Source: Acholoe squamosa (taxonomy: Eukaryota > Annelida > Polychaeta > Phyllodocida > Polynoidae). From it: a DNA stretch of 64,000 nucleotides. Below the pieces are notes generated by a model. That model was given only the letters and a program-made list of their open reading frames with translations, was not told the origin of the DNA and did not search any database. Positions within the stretch are counted from its first letter, which is position 1, and the number at the start of each line of letters is the position of its first letter. Positions 21,803 through 33,916 of the stretch are shown here, piece by piece. A program made the position numbers and the translations under genes. The stretch covers positions 48,557,505 through 48,621,504 of the forward strand of contig OX439047.1 in NCBI GenBank assembly GCA_949317995.1, in the 5' to 3' direction.

Positions 21803-23768
21803 CACTCTCCTTCTACTGCTGTTTGGTCCATTAGCTGAGTGCCTTTGACACCGGTGTCACTCAAGGCCTTTTTGTTGACTTCCCGTTTCAGCCCCAGTGG
21901 GACTTGACAGCTGGAAACGAGAGACATGTCTTCAAGCATTCGGGTCAAGGTCATACCAGAAAGCTGTCTGTAGTCTCTAGGCATTACAGTTGTTTTCGTC
22001 AGACTATTTTCATCCTCTATTACAGGCGATTAGACTAGATTCAAGGCCGAATGCAGCTGATTTGGACTTTTTTTCCGTTCACAAGTGATTGTCTTGTGCT
22101 AATTTGATACAGATCCGAATATGATATTGTAAGGAGATGACTTCTGTGGCTATTAGATCAATCACATAAGGGGAACTAAGTGATTATTGATCCATGAATG
22201 CTTCCAATTAATAGGTCCAAAAGATACACAACCCTAGATACATTATACAATTCTCTTAAGAACTCGTTTTCTTCCAGTATCGAAGACCGTTGGTACCATT
22301 GTATCTCTACCAGGCAAGCCAGCTATACTGAAAACACATACAAAGAGATATTTACATAATTATACCAGTGTAAAGCAACGTGATGGCTGTTCTGTTTGTT
22401 ACTGCCAAATTTTTACTTTTAAATTTTGAAAGAGATTCTTATTCTTACTGAAAACATAATTTCCGAAACCTTCATGAGTAGTAGCTATGTCCCATCTTTC
22501 TAGATACTATAATTTACAGTTGAACCAGTTATTTTAAGGATAGGTGATGTTCTGCATACTAATCACGCGCAAATGGCTAATCAGGATACCAATAGAAACT
22601 AAGAAAGGCAATTAACGCTGTGTTCTTTAACAGACAAAGGAAATATTGATATCGCCTCAATTGTCAAGGGCAATAGTACACCCATTCCTGTAGTAGCACA
22701 TCATTTACATGTTTGGTCAGTACAACTATCTCTATTTGATATAAGGATAGTTATGTCATTAGATAAGCTCCGTCTGAAGGGAGGCCTCGCTTGTCCAATA
22801 GCTGGAATCAATTCCTTTCCTCCTGAGTCCACTGGGTTTTTAAAAGCCCCAGAGAACCAATGTGATGCTGTGTGATGAATGCATTCTGACTCTGTTCACA
22901 AAATGAATGAGCACAGCACAGCCCCTAATTTATCTTCCATGTGGATGTAGCCGAGTTTCTCATGAGGGCAACACCCATGCCCATGGCAACACGCAAAACA
23001 ACAAGATGACATTGTACATTCAACACATTGGTTATATCTTGCCCGGGTATCTTGTCCACACCTCCTGGCTATAGGTTCTCCCACGGCTATGGCGGGTGTG
23101 GTATTAACCACTGCGTCACCGAATTCTCAACAATTATGCATTAAGTCCCAAGTCCACAAGGGTTACATGACAATTTGGCCATACTAATCCTTAACAAGTT
23201 TAGGGGAATAGAGTCCATTCCGCGCCAGCAGCTCAGTGTACGCTGACTTAAGTGGTCATGCCGATTTATGTTATCATTGTAAGCGTAGATAAGGCTGTAG
23301 TCTATATAGGATTAATCCTCTTCAGCTCGGCGTAATTTACACACCCAGTAGGTTTGTCAATACACACTACCTGTTAGTGGTAGTATCGATTACTGTCTGC
23401 AAGAAAACCATAATCATAATTGGGTCATCAAATGTTACAGGTAGACGTCTATATAAGTAACTGTTAGACATTTAGTAAAATAATACACCAATTTTCAATA
23501 TAAGGTCTGGATAGGAAGAACAAAAGATTAAGGAAGATGAAATGGAACCCTTACTTAAGACAGGCCTTTTACATTGTTAAAATTTCCTTTTCCCCCATTT
23601 AAAGTGAAGTTCCTACATAGTCGCCTGTGGCGAACAAATGATAAGTTTGAGAAAATCAATAATCATCAAACTAGTAATTCGTCCTCCATGTAAGATTATT
23701 TAGGAATATAAGATATGTGACCCATCTGGAGAAAAGTTGCATCCGTGGGGGATTTTTAGTTCTGCTTT

Positions 23769-23787
23769 TGGCCACCAGGGGGCAGTG
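23769..23787 (+). promoter_or_regulatory. CTCF-consensus-like site
   Basis: TGGCCACCAGGGGGCAGTG matches the published bilaterian CTCF core (CCACCAGGGGGC with flanking TGG) at every core position. Function is inferred from sequence only. Confidence 0.45.
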
Positions 23788-23920
23788 TATGAGTAAAACA
23801 GTGAAACATATACCAGAAAATTGTCTTAGGTCAATTTTTGATGGGGAATCCAGTGGTATGATCAGAATCATTCCATCTCTGCTAAAAATGTTCCATTTAC
23901 AGAATGCAAAAGAAACATCC

Positions 23921-23934
23921 GTTGCCATGGAAAC
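23921..23934 (+). promoter_or_regulatory. X-box-like (RFX) site 1
   Basis: GTTGCCATGGAAAC is a near-consensus RFX-factor X-box. A second lies 44 bp downstream at 23965-23978. Confidence 0.35.
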
Positions 23935-23964
23935 ATAGAAAAATGGTATATATGGCAATTTCTG

Positions 23965-23978
23965 GTTGCCATGGAAAT
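23965..23978 (+). promoter_or_regulatory. X-box-like (RFX) site 2
   Basis: GTTGCCATGGAAAT, differing from site 1 only in the last base. The similar bases around both sites suggest a local duplication. Confidence 0.3.
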
Positions 23979-24200
23979 ACCTCCATTATTCTAAATGGGA
24001 GTTTTTGTCAAAGATGTGTTGAATATTTGCATAAGGAACCAAGAACCGAAAATAGACCTAAGAAATTCTGTCTAGAACCAATTTTATGATAAAACATCTC
24101 ATTTCTTTGTTTATTTTTTCTACAAAACTGTATTTTTTTGCATTATAAGTATTAACGCTAGGATAGAATGCATTTAGAGCTTATTTGCATTTTCCATTTA

Positions 24201-24926
24201 CACAGAAAACCTAAAAGTGCAAAAAGTAATCAATACTGATCACTTTAGGGTGCTCAAAATGATGCAGACTGGGGAGAGTACCCTTTCATCATTTGGGTAA
24301 TCATAAGTGATTACTAAATTCAATCATATTGATTAAAAAAAAAATTCACATATATTTGGACAAAACATGGGGTCATACAAGAGATGAGAATAGGTAATCA
24401 TTTTGATGAAATTTCATACTTTGATTCTATGATATCACTGACAATATGATTTTATGATTTGAGAATGATATTGACCCCCCCCCCCTTCATCAGTAGGGCC
24501 TTAATTGGAGTTGCTGCTCTCCTTGGATATATGCCCATTCAGGTAGAGGTAGGCTATGTTTTTCACCAATGGATGTCGATCCTCATACTTATTAATATCA
24601 TTTCTGATACCAAAGAGGTGTCCAAGCTCCTATGTACCTATTATGCTTCTAATCTGATTTCACAGCATACCTCCTAATCAAATTCAGATTTTACATCACA
24701 TTCTTAATTGTATAAGTGTGTGATAAAGTGTTCATGATTATTATCAGTACAGCCATAAACCAATACATGCCCTGAAGTCTATATGACTTTATGACATTAT
24801 TGTATAGTAGGTCCCCCTGTTGGCAGAAATAGGGTGATCACAATGATTACCTTTGTTCATCATTAGGGAAAGATTACCTAAACTCATCTATAATGATTAC
24901 CTTTTCATTGGCTTAGGTTTTCAGTG
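24201..24926 (-). mobile_element. MITE family T, copy 2 (inverted relative to copy 1)
   Basis: A 726-bp element starting CACAGAAAACCTAAAAGTG and ending with the complement of CACTGAAAACCTAAG, flanked by TA at 24199-24200 and 24927-24928. Its reverse complement aligns with 16162-16870, including a TTTCTGCCAACAGGGGG-like block and the GGTGATCAC-like subterminal blocks. It is of TA-target (Tc1/mariner-like) type without a transposase. Confidence 0.75.
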
Positions 24927-24928
24927 TA

Positions 24929-25806
24929 CACACAACAACCTAGGTCTGACAAGCAATTATGTACAGAGGAACTACCTGGAATATTTTAGCTCAAGATATC
25001 TCATTTTAAAGCCTGTGACTAAAACTTTAGAAAGCATTTTCCCCCTGAATGCAGGTGTTCCCCATCTTGTCACATATTTCATGGCTGTGTATTATGCAGT
25101 ATTCTGAGCAAACAACAAAATACTTTTAAAACCATGATGATGAGGGCACTAGTAATGCAACAATTTATCCAAGGAACCCTGTGTGAAAGCCTATTGTTTT
25201 ATTTAATAATTATGTTGGTTACGTGACCTAAATAGTCCTGTTATCATTCAATTAAGTACCTCAGAGTGTGGCAATGAAGAGAGTGAAGTCAATATTGGAG
25301 ATCCGCTGCATCATAGTAGTAGTAATATAAGGGAACATGCCTAAGGTTATAACACTGCCGTCTTTGATTCTCCCAAGTAATCAGCCCATTGTACATCATT
25401 ACATAATACATAATTCCATTACTTAATAAGGCATGTCTCAGTCCAATATCGGCCCTTGCCTATTGAATACAGTCAATAAATGTGACATTGTTCCTGTGCC
25501 TTTAGCTTCAGGTCATTGTCAGCTAGTAAGTGGTAACTATTAATGTATTGATCACGTTAGCTTGGTCCTAGATCTCCGGGACTGGGAATGGCCAAATTCA
25601 AGGCAGTAAGACTCAAAATGGCATGTCTATAATAGTAGGTTTACAATACACCTCAAGACATTGGATTCAAATAGTACTTCTACCCAGAAAAGACTGAGAT
25701 AGAAGACAAAATATATACATTGGACTTGCGGCAGTCCCTAGGCCCTGCTGCAGCCCCCTAATTCTCCTGAAGGTAATTTACCTGTTACTATTTACATTAT
25801 AATAGA
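24929..25806. other. Stretch with no recognised gene
   Basis: Single-copy-looking AT-rich DNA between two MITEs. Nothing recognisable was seen. Confidence 0.4.
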
Positions 25807-25810
25807 TTAA

Positions 25811-26005
25811 CCTAAAGGCATCCACATACCTTGAGACGTCCATCCCACAAAATGACGATTCAAATGGCTTTGACACTCAAATCAACATTGCTAAATTGTT
25901 GATGAGCATTGAATGTACCAGTTGGCAATGCTGATCCAGTAGCAAAACCCAAAGAAATGGCTATTTTGTTGGGTGCAGGTCTCATGGCATGTGGACGTCT
26001 TTAGT
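25811..26005. mobile_element. piggyBac-type MITE, 195 bp, TTAA flanks
   Basis: Left end CCTAAAGGCATCCACATACC and right end the complement of ACTAAAGACGTCCACATGCC, with similarity running about 45 bp inward (AAAATGA/AAAATAG). TTAA is present at 25807-25810 and 26006-26009. Confidence 0.65.
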
Positions 26006-26009
26006 TTAA

Positions 26010-27257
26010 CTTACCCTATTTTATCTTTCGTAAATCAAAATGAGCAAGTCTAAATATAATCAATGCAAGACTTCATAAATGTGCACTGTATATTATTTTA
26101 CTCTTCAGTAAGCCATCAACCATTTGGTTAGAAGTGTGTGAAAAGGGCAGGGATGGGAATATACACTCACTCATTACCTGTGAGGATGAATTGGTTCCAG
26201 TACCACACTCGGCGTATTGGGGGTACACTTGAGAGTTTCCATATGATCCATAACCCCGCCCTACCACTGACCCTTGAGCACCTCCACCAGCTGCTCGTCA
26301 GCTGCTCTCACGCCTACACCTCACCCAACCGCCACCAACGTGCTCTAACTCATAGATTATCTATATCTAAAATGTCAAACGTACACCTCACGTTCAGGTC
26401 ATAGAATTAATTTTTCAACGTCATCCACTGCTAGTTCTGACACATTTGGACACGTTTATCATGCCAATACGAAGAAACAAGAAATTACGTAGGCTATAAT
26501 TTAAGACAGCTTCTCGATAAAGTTCATTACCACATTTGCGCTTGAATCGTGTGTAGTGCAATGAGCGTGCATAACTAATGTGGTAAAACAGGCCACACGA
26601 ATCCCCTCAAGATTTACTAGATGCTACCATTCGGTTGATGCACGTTGATTGAACAAATGTGCAATTTACTTGGATGCTAAAGAGCTCAAAACACATTTCT
26701 ATTAATACCTTTTGTATAGCTGTAGTCAGAACATCAATACACCCTTCCTTGTGAAACATCTGACTTTCACCACGATGTCTCTATTTAGAGGAGTGAAAGA
26801 AATGTCAACACTAAGTTGCATTGAATGAGTCATTAGCAGCCATTAGAGCTGTTACTGGTGCCCAGATCCTGCTCACAGTTTACCTTATACTGTGAGTCAC
26901 AGAGAGCAGCTCACGGAGCAGCTCATTGCAGGCAGTAGATACATGAGGCCGAGTTACTCCGGAGTCAGGCCAGCTGCCACAGGCACCAACATAAACCATC
27001 TACTCCCGACCTCAAGAGTTAATTCGGTGCAGGAAGCTAAACGTAAACAGGCGTGATGGTCTCTGGAGAGATCCATGTTGAATAATACTACGCCCAGATT
27101 GCAGTTGGTGCCTGTTTTCTACTTATGGCGCATTATGGGTGTAGTGTATGGTGTATATTATAAAACGTGACTGTGAAGTACTCTATTAGTGTGTATGTTT
27201 TAGCTTATGAACCATTTGTAGCTTATGACCCATTTATAGCATGCTTTGAGGGAGGCA
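26010..27257. other. Stretch with no recognised gene
   Basis: Mixed sequence with no credible coding region. GAGCAGCTC occurs twice within 21 bp at 26904 and 26916. A GCGCATTATGGGTGTAGTG-like segment near 27127 has relatives near 28430 and 28489, on the other side of the foldback. Confidence 0.4.
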
Positions 27258-27338
27258 TACCCTTTTGAAGCCTAACAACATTAATGCCACTTCTATAGCA
27301 TAAAATCCCCAGGGATGCCGTTAGGCTTCAAAAGGGTA
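27258..27338. repeat. Hairpin with 19-bp perfect arms
   Basis: TACCCTTTTGAAGCCTAAC (27258-27276) is exactly complementary to 27320-27338, leaving a 43-nt loop. It may be the core of a small degraded MITE. Confidence 0.75.
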
Positions 27339-27593
27339 CCCTTTGTAGCCTTACGCTACTTTTGTAGCATAAAGACCATTGCAACAGTGACACTACTGAA
27401 GGAAAATACTACTACATCAGGATGGTTTCTTTTGGTGGCACTGTACTGTGTACACCACTGCTCATCTAAATGAAATGCTCCCCACAGATGTATTATTGAC
27501 AGTAGCATTGGCTGAGGTATCCTACATGATAAAGGGAAAATGTGCAGTTAGGTATTGTAATTAAGGACATGTTTGTGACAGCCTTTAAGGTAG

Positions 27594-28309
27594 GGTTCCA
27601 GGGTAATTCAGTTGAACACATTTTCAGTGCACTAATTGTCACAGGTATGATGGAATTACATTGGTGATGTTCACCAATATGACTGTAGTTGATTTCTTAT
27701 TTAAATGTGTTCCATTTTATAAGGCGTTGCTAGGCATGGAGTGAAAATGGAACAAAAACGTTGAAATAGCTACTATTTCTTTGAATTGCATTATGGGTTG
27801 GAAATATATCATAATTATTAGTTCTAATGATTGGAGAATTATCACGAAGTCATTTCCTGGAGACCTTTTTTTGTCGATATTCCAATTATTAAGGTCAGGA
27901 GAGCTCTGCAAAGTTGCTTAGTTACTTAAAAAAATGTTGAATTCCCGAGGAAAATGGGTGTAAATCACATTTTTATACTAACTAGGCAATTTTGAAGAGC
28001 TCTCCTGAACTTTATAATTGGAATATCAACAAAAAAAAAAATGTCTCCTGAAAATGACTTCATGATAATTCTCCAATCACCAGATCTGAAAATTATGCTG
28101 AATTTCCATCTTATAATGCCATTTAAAGAAAAAGAAGCTAAAAAGTACATTTTCCCCATTTTCATTCCATACCTAGCAACCCCATATAAAATGGAACTTA
28201 TTTGAATGTGACATCAACTGCGGTCATATTGGTGTATATTACATGTAATTCCATCATACCTGTGGCAAACAATGCACTAAAATGTATTCAGCTGAATTAC
28301 CCTGGAACC
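27594..28309. mobile_element. Long foldback element, 716 bp, nearly all inverted repeat
   Basis: The left arm starts GGTTCCAGGGTAATTCAG and the right arm ends with its complement. Similarity continues inward through GATGGAATTACAT, a CTAGGCATGGA-like block, and TCCAATTATTAAGGTCAGGA to a centre of about 40 bp near 27940. The arms are roughly 85-90% alike by eye, so the element is not brand new. The two minus-strand open frames, one per arm, are products of the symmetry. No clear target duplication is seen. Confidence 0.75.
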
Positions 28310-29185
28310 AATTGTGAACATCAGAGTACAGCAAATAAGCCTGCATCCTGCTCTTATTCTAGCAGATTCTAATGACTACCATAATTTAAAAGGGATGGTC
28401 TCATCCCATATAACACACACGTGGTACGTTATGGGTGCTGTGCGTGGTGTAAGATGATTGTATGTGTGACGGATATCCCACCCATGGTGCGTTATGGGTG
28501 CAGTGTTAGGTGTAGGTTATGAAACATTAACTTGTTGTCTGTATCACAAATCTTTGGGAGGGGTCATTCGAAAAGGAATCGTTGTGAAAAATCGCAAAAT
28601 ATTGACAAAGCCTTACCATCTACAGTGTGTATTAAATGTATGTCGCATCAGATTGCAGTAGACTGCAAAAACGTATAATTTTTTTCTAATTTTTAAAGCC
28701 AACATGACTATTAAAACAGGAATATTGCTCATGCTAAGCTCATGCCGGTCAAGCCACCAGCACTACAAAATCAGTGAGCTGCCCAATCTGCGCCTATACT
28801 ACTTCACCACTCTGGGTGACGTGTCATATGCGTCAATGAGATGGTCTTTTTTTGAAGTCGTTTATTGGGCAAAAACAAGGTACATAGTAAAATGTAGATT
28901 GTTTAACCTAGCACCTACGCTTTGTAGTGCTTACGCTAGGACCCTCAAATTATCATAGCTTGAAGAACATAATACATATTTTATATAACTATAATAGCAG
29001 TCACATATCATTCTTTATGTTTTTTCCAACTTAACCTACTAGGGTTAGTAGAGATGGTACACTACCCTAAGTAACAATACTGATGTCGATAAATAATTAT
29101 ATGCCTTTTGGCTGTGATGATAATGAGATGAGATGAGAGTATTAATAAGAAGAGTATCATAGGTATATTATAGATACTTAATTAG
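28310..29185. other. Stretch with no gene, including the LINE 3' region
   Basis: The right part (about 29100-29185) is probably the 3' untranslated end of the LINE, with a short TCATCTCATCTCATTATCATC-like tail in element sense. The rest is AT-rich with no recognisable feature. Confidence 0.4.
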
Positions 29186-31660
29186 TCATATAAAACAGTT
29201 TGGATAAGCTTTTCTAACACTTTCTTTGAATCTATACATAGTGTCAATGATTGTAAATTCTGGTTTTAACTGATTCCATCTTATAATAGCTCTATAGAGA
29301 GCACTACGTAGAACAATTGGTTTCAAACTGTGTGGAATGGTTAGTCTTTTACCTTGGTGGTATCGTGTAGCTATATTTCTTCTATCAACAAAAATCATGT
29401 TCTGAGCTAGCATAAAACCATAAGACAGTAGGTGTAGGTCTCTTCTAACATATAGGTCTGTACAATTGCTTCTTTCTAGTATTTGTTTGGTTGTCATGAC
29501 GGGGTTTTCCTCTAGTTTAACCCTATATACCATTCTTAATGCTCTGTTCTGTAACATTTGTAATTCTCTGTTTTCCCCTCTATATTCCCTATCCCAAATA
29601 TAATCGCAGTAGTCAAAAATGGGTAAAATCATGGATTTAAAGACAGTCAATGAGGCATCTTCATCAAGTAAAGCTCTCATTCTTCCCATTTGGAAAATCC
29701 TTTGTCGTATAGTGCGCATAGTGCTTTCTCTATGTTTTACAAATTTCATCTCTGTATCCATTCTTAAACCTAAATAAACGAATTCATCCACCTTTTCTAG
29801 ATTCATATTGTTCATGATAAACCTGGTATTATCGTTTATATTAGTGTTAAAAGACATCCATTTGGTTTTTTGTACATTGATAGTGAGAGAATTACTTATA
29901 CACCATGAAACTATCTTCTGGATAACTTGGTTCATTTTATATGGAGAGTTTACAGATACCACTGCATCATCAGCATATAACGTAATATTACATTCAACTG
30001 TCTTTGGTAAAGAGTTAATATATATGGAAAACAGTACAGGACCCAAAACTGATCCTTGAGGAACCCCATACATGATGGGTTTCAAGGTTGAGACGCTATC
30101 ATTTGCTAATGTACATTGTGAGCGATTTGATAAATAATTTTTGAAAAATTTACATGTCTTATAATTAAGACCAAGAGCCTGTAATTTTCTTAATAATTTA
30201 GGGTGTGAAACTGTGTCAAAGGCTTTTTTGAAATCAATATATAGACAATAAGTTGGTTTATTAATTATATAGTTGTTAATAATTGTTGCAAGATGCTCAG
30301 TAATAGCCGTCTGCGTTGAATGTCCTTTTCTATAGCCATGTTGAGTTGGGCATAGTAAATTATGATTTTCAATATAATATTGTAGTCTTTTACAAACGAT
30401 TTTTTCAAGTAGTTTACCTGTTATAGGCAGTAAGCTAATGGGTCTAAGATCTTCAACCTTCATAGAGTTGGCTTTTTTTGGAAGAGGGATAACAGTAGCA
30501 ATTTTCCAATCATCAGGGAAGGTGGCTGTAGCTAGACATCTATTATATAATGCTCTGAAAATATCAGGGATAGCAAACATAGAATCCTTAATAATGAAAG
30601 ATTTGCAATGTGTAATAGCTGATGGTTTCTTTATATCAATTGCTTTAACTAGCTTGATAAAGTCTATATAGGACAGCTCAAACAGAAGATCAGTATTTTC
30701 TATCCTAGTTCCGTATGGAGGAATTACATTTTCATTATCATTTCTGTCACCCCGCGGGAGTGCATTTGCTAATTTTTCTCCAATACCAGTAAAAAAGCTA
30801 TTTATATATTCAGCACAATTTTCAGGGGGGATTACAAGGTTCGTTGTATTATTTCTAAGTTTAATTAGGGAAGTACAAGTTCTGTTAGGTAATACTTTCT
30901 TAATTGCTTCCCAGTATTTTGCTGGGTCATCTTTCCTGTGGTCTAATAAATTTGCCATTTCTTTTTTCTTGTTATTGAAAATTTCTATTTGGACCCTATG
31001 TTTGTAAAAATTGGCTATTCTCCAGTCATCTTCCTTCATTGTGTTCTTCGCTGTCCTGTATAAACTATCTCTAACTTTCATTAAATCCAATATATCTTCC
31101 GTTAGCCACAATGGGGTGTGCTCTGGTATAGTAATCCTTCTGATAGGACACATAACATCTAAATAGTCCTTTATCACCTTTAAAATACTTCTCCATATAT
31201 CATTCGGGTTTTCTAATAATAGTATTTCATCCCAGTTATAATTGGCTAGAATGTTTTTTAAGGATAAGAAATCATAATTTCTGTATGATCTAGCCTTGAC
31301 CCTTTTCTTTTTAATTTTATGTCTTTCACATTTAATTACTAAATATATAGGCGTGTGGTCAGAAATGTGATAATCTAGTGTACCATAAGCAGAAGCATTA
31401 TGAACATTAGTGTAAATGTGGTCTAACAGTGTACCTGATTTTGGACGAGTAACAACATTAATTAGTTGGAACAGATTATTTCCAGTACAGAAATCATCCA
31501 CAGAAGATTCGTTTACATCTTTCTTGTTGAAAAGATTCACATTAAAATCACCTATAATAACCAGTTTTCTATTCTTTGTAACAGTATCAATTAATTCGCT
31601 AAGTTTGGTATATATTGCTTTAGGATTATTACTATCTGGTGGTCTATAACATAGATGGTC
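29186..31660 (-). mobile_element. 5'-truncated non-LTR retrotransposon (CR1/Jockey-type LINE) with intact ORF2 C-terminal part
   Basis: A continuous minus-strand frame of more than 784 codons. It begins inside the apurinic-type endonuclease: YRPPDSNN and IIGDFN just upstream of 31540, then LDHIYTN and the catalytic SDH. Reverse transcriptase follows. Counting residues from 31540, it has LRPISLLP near 365-372, motif A YIDFKKAFD near 434-442, motif B GVPQGSVLGPVLF near 492-504 and motif C YADD at 522-525. A thumb and C-terminal helical region (LQNRALRMVYR) run to a natural stop at 29186. The N-terminal half of the endonuclease and all of ORF1 are missing, as expected for 5' truncation during target-primed integration. 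The frame is bounded upstream by a stop near 31700; the true junction is around 31655-31690. No stop or frameshift breaks the RT, so the insertion is fairly young. Clade assignment beyond CR1/Jockey is uncertain. Confidence 0.9.
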
Positions 31661-32945
31661 GATGGACGTGATAAGCAGCCTGTAGGCAGGGGGCAGATAT
31701 TAAGGTGAGGCAGCTCCATGGCAGCCTGCAGGGGTTTGTTGCATCATAAGCTATCGGCCACCAATCCCCTATAATCCCACACACCAGCTGTTGAGGGATT
31801 AAGACCCAGTGTTCCTGGCAGCATTGGCCTCTGGAAAGGTCTGCTCTGGTGTCTGAACCTAGCAAACCACACTAATCACATTTCGGCAATCACTGAGTCA
31901 TTTTTAACACTTCAGGTGCTGCACAGGGCTACAGGTGTAATCCATTCACTAAGGCATGTAAGGCCACCTAAATCTGATAACTTGGGATTTTTCACCCTCA
32001 ACTTTGGTCGGGTAGAGGGGGAAAAAGAAAATAAAAAGCTAAAATTTCGCACATCTCACTATCAAAACACCCACCGCCGGGAGCAAAAAAGGAAAAAAAG
32101 GTGTTTATGAGAGACTACTTACATTTTCTTCAAGATCCAATATTCTCAAAAAATCCCGTCGGGCAGAGGCAAAAAAGAAATCCAAGTAATTAGAATAAAA
32201 CGGCCTAATGATACATTTGACATATTTGAAATCGAACTATATGATTTTGGGAAATATGTAGTATACCTTTCACAAGTGCATTCTGTTGTCACCAACATTC
32301 ACGATTCTGCTATCAGTAACCGGATAGCAATTATTTGCAACTTCAACTTTCTGATATAATTATGTTTGGCAAAAGTTACCACCAAGAAGCCTTAACAAGA
32401 TCAGAGGGAAATGGAACAGAGGCTTAAATATGTGACAGAAAAGCACTATATTCTGTATCAGGCATATTTGTGTGATACAGTGATATTCCCTAGTATTACC
32501 AAAGTTAGAGCAGCTCGCCACTTCCCACTGTGCGAGCTGCTCTACTGCTATCTGACTGCAGCCACCTTCCCTAGCTAGAGCTAACACCCAGATAGACAGA
32601 CAGATTGGCAGGCTGGCCTCCAGGGCAGACACTGCTCCTGCCTGCAGGCTCCGCTGCTGTAAGTTAGCCACGAGCAGCTCACTGAGCGTTGGCCTGAGCT
32701 GCTCTCCGCGTCACGGCCGTTAGCCGCCTGATAAGCGACCTGGCAGGCAGGCTGTTGACACACTGGTCGTTGGGGCCGCGCGCCTGGCCTGTCGGTCCCC
32801 CCTTTGATTGGCATCATTCAGGAAATCAGATGCATTTGTTTGCATCACCATTGACACACTTCCCAACCGGCCAACGGGCACGTTCATTATGGCCGCGGTG
32901 CTGGTGCTGACCTCCTGCCGTTATAGCATGGCTGACACTATCTTA
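31661..32945. other. Stretch with no recognised gene
   Basis: Single-copy-looking sequence. A cluster of four GAGCWGCTC motifs lies at 32508, 32534, 32672 and 32696. Open frames are short and have no recognisable motif. Confidence 0.4.
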
Positions 32946-33757
32946 ATGCCTATATCCTGCTGTTACTGCTGCCACATGCTGCTTATATCCTGCTGCTGCC
33001 ACATAATGCCTATATCCTGCTGTTACTGCTGCCACATGCTGCTTATATCCTGCTGTTGCCACATAATGCCTATATCCTGCTGTTACTGCTGCCACATGCT
33101 GCTTATATCCTGCTGTTGCCACATAATGCCTTTATCCTGCTGTTACTGCTGCCACATGCTGCTTATATCCTGCTGTTGCCACATAATGCCTATATCCTGC
33201 TGTTACTGCTGCCACATGCTGCTTATATCCTGCTGTTGCCACATAATGCCTATATCCTGCTGTTACTGCTGCCACATGCTGCTTATATCCTGCTGTTGCC
33301 ACATAATGCCTATATCCTGCTGTTACTGCTGCCACATGCTGCTTATATCCTGCTGCTGCCACATAATGCCTATATCCTGCTGTTACTGCTGCCACATGCT
33401 GCTTATATCCTGCTGCTGCCACATAATGCCTATATCCTACTGTTACTGCTGCCACATGCTGCTTATATCCTGCTGCTGCCACATAATGCCTATATCCTGC
33501 TGTTACTGCTGCCACATGCTGCTTATATCCTGCTGCTGCCACATAATGCCTATATCCTGCTGTTACTGCTGCCACATGCTGCTTATATCCTGCTGCTGCC
33601 ACATAATGCCTATATCCTGCTGTTACTGCTGCCACATGCTGCTTATATCCTGCTGCTGCCACATAATGCCTATATCCTGCTGTTACTGCTGTCACATGCT
33701 GCTTATATCCTGCTGCTGCCACATAATGCCTATATCCTGCTTTTACTGCTTCCACAT
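32946..33757. repeat. 60-bp minisatellite, about 13.5 copies
   Basis: Nearly identical 60-bp units, each itself two related halves (ATGCCTATATCCTGCTGTTA... and ATGCTGCTTATATCCTGCTG...). Because 60 is a multiple of three and the unit lacks stops, long Cys- or Leu-rich frames run through several reading frames on both strands; these are artefacts. One position (GCTGTTGCC against GCTGCTGCC) is T in five consecutive units (ending 33060-33300) and C in the others. Confidence 0.95.
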
Positions 33758-33916
33758 ATTTAAACCACAGTGGGCACGGAGAAAAATGGATTTCACACCT
33801 CTTATTATATTGCATACAGACTGAGGTTTAAGCTGGTCATTGTACTTGGACAGTCTTGAAGGGGGTGTTATATATCGCTTACAAGACTTGTTCTTGTACA
33901 ATAACCCCTACATCAT

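Larger units (their letters stand above)
21803..24198. other. Probable start of intron 1; no gene
   Basis: AT-rich, apparently single-copy sequence. I recognise no further NALF exon. Three possible protein-binding sites between 23769 and 23978 are listed separately. Short frames on both strands carry no known motif. Confidence 0.4.

Noticed and set aside
27717-28165. Two similar minus-strand frames as duplicated genes
   Set aside because: They are the two arms of the foldback at 27594-28309.
32808-33824. A 338-codon Cys-rich open frame and similar long frames on both strands
   Set aside because: It lies over the 60-bp minisatellite; a stop-free unit divisible by three keeps several frames open. 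No domain or codon signal.
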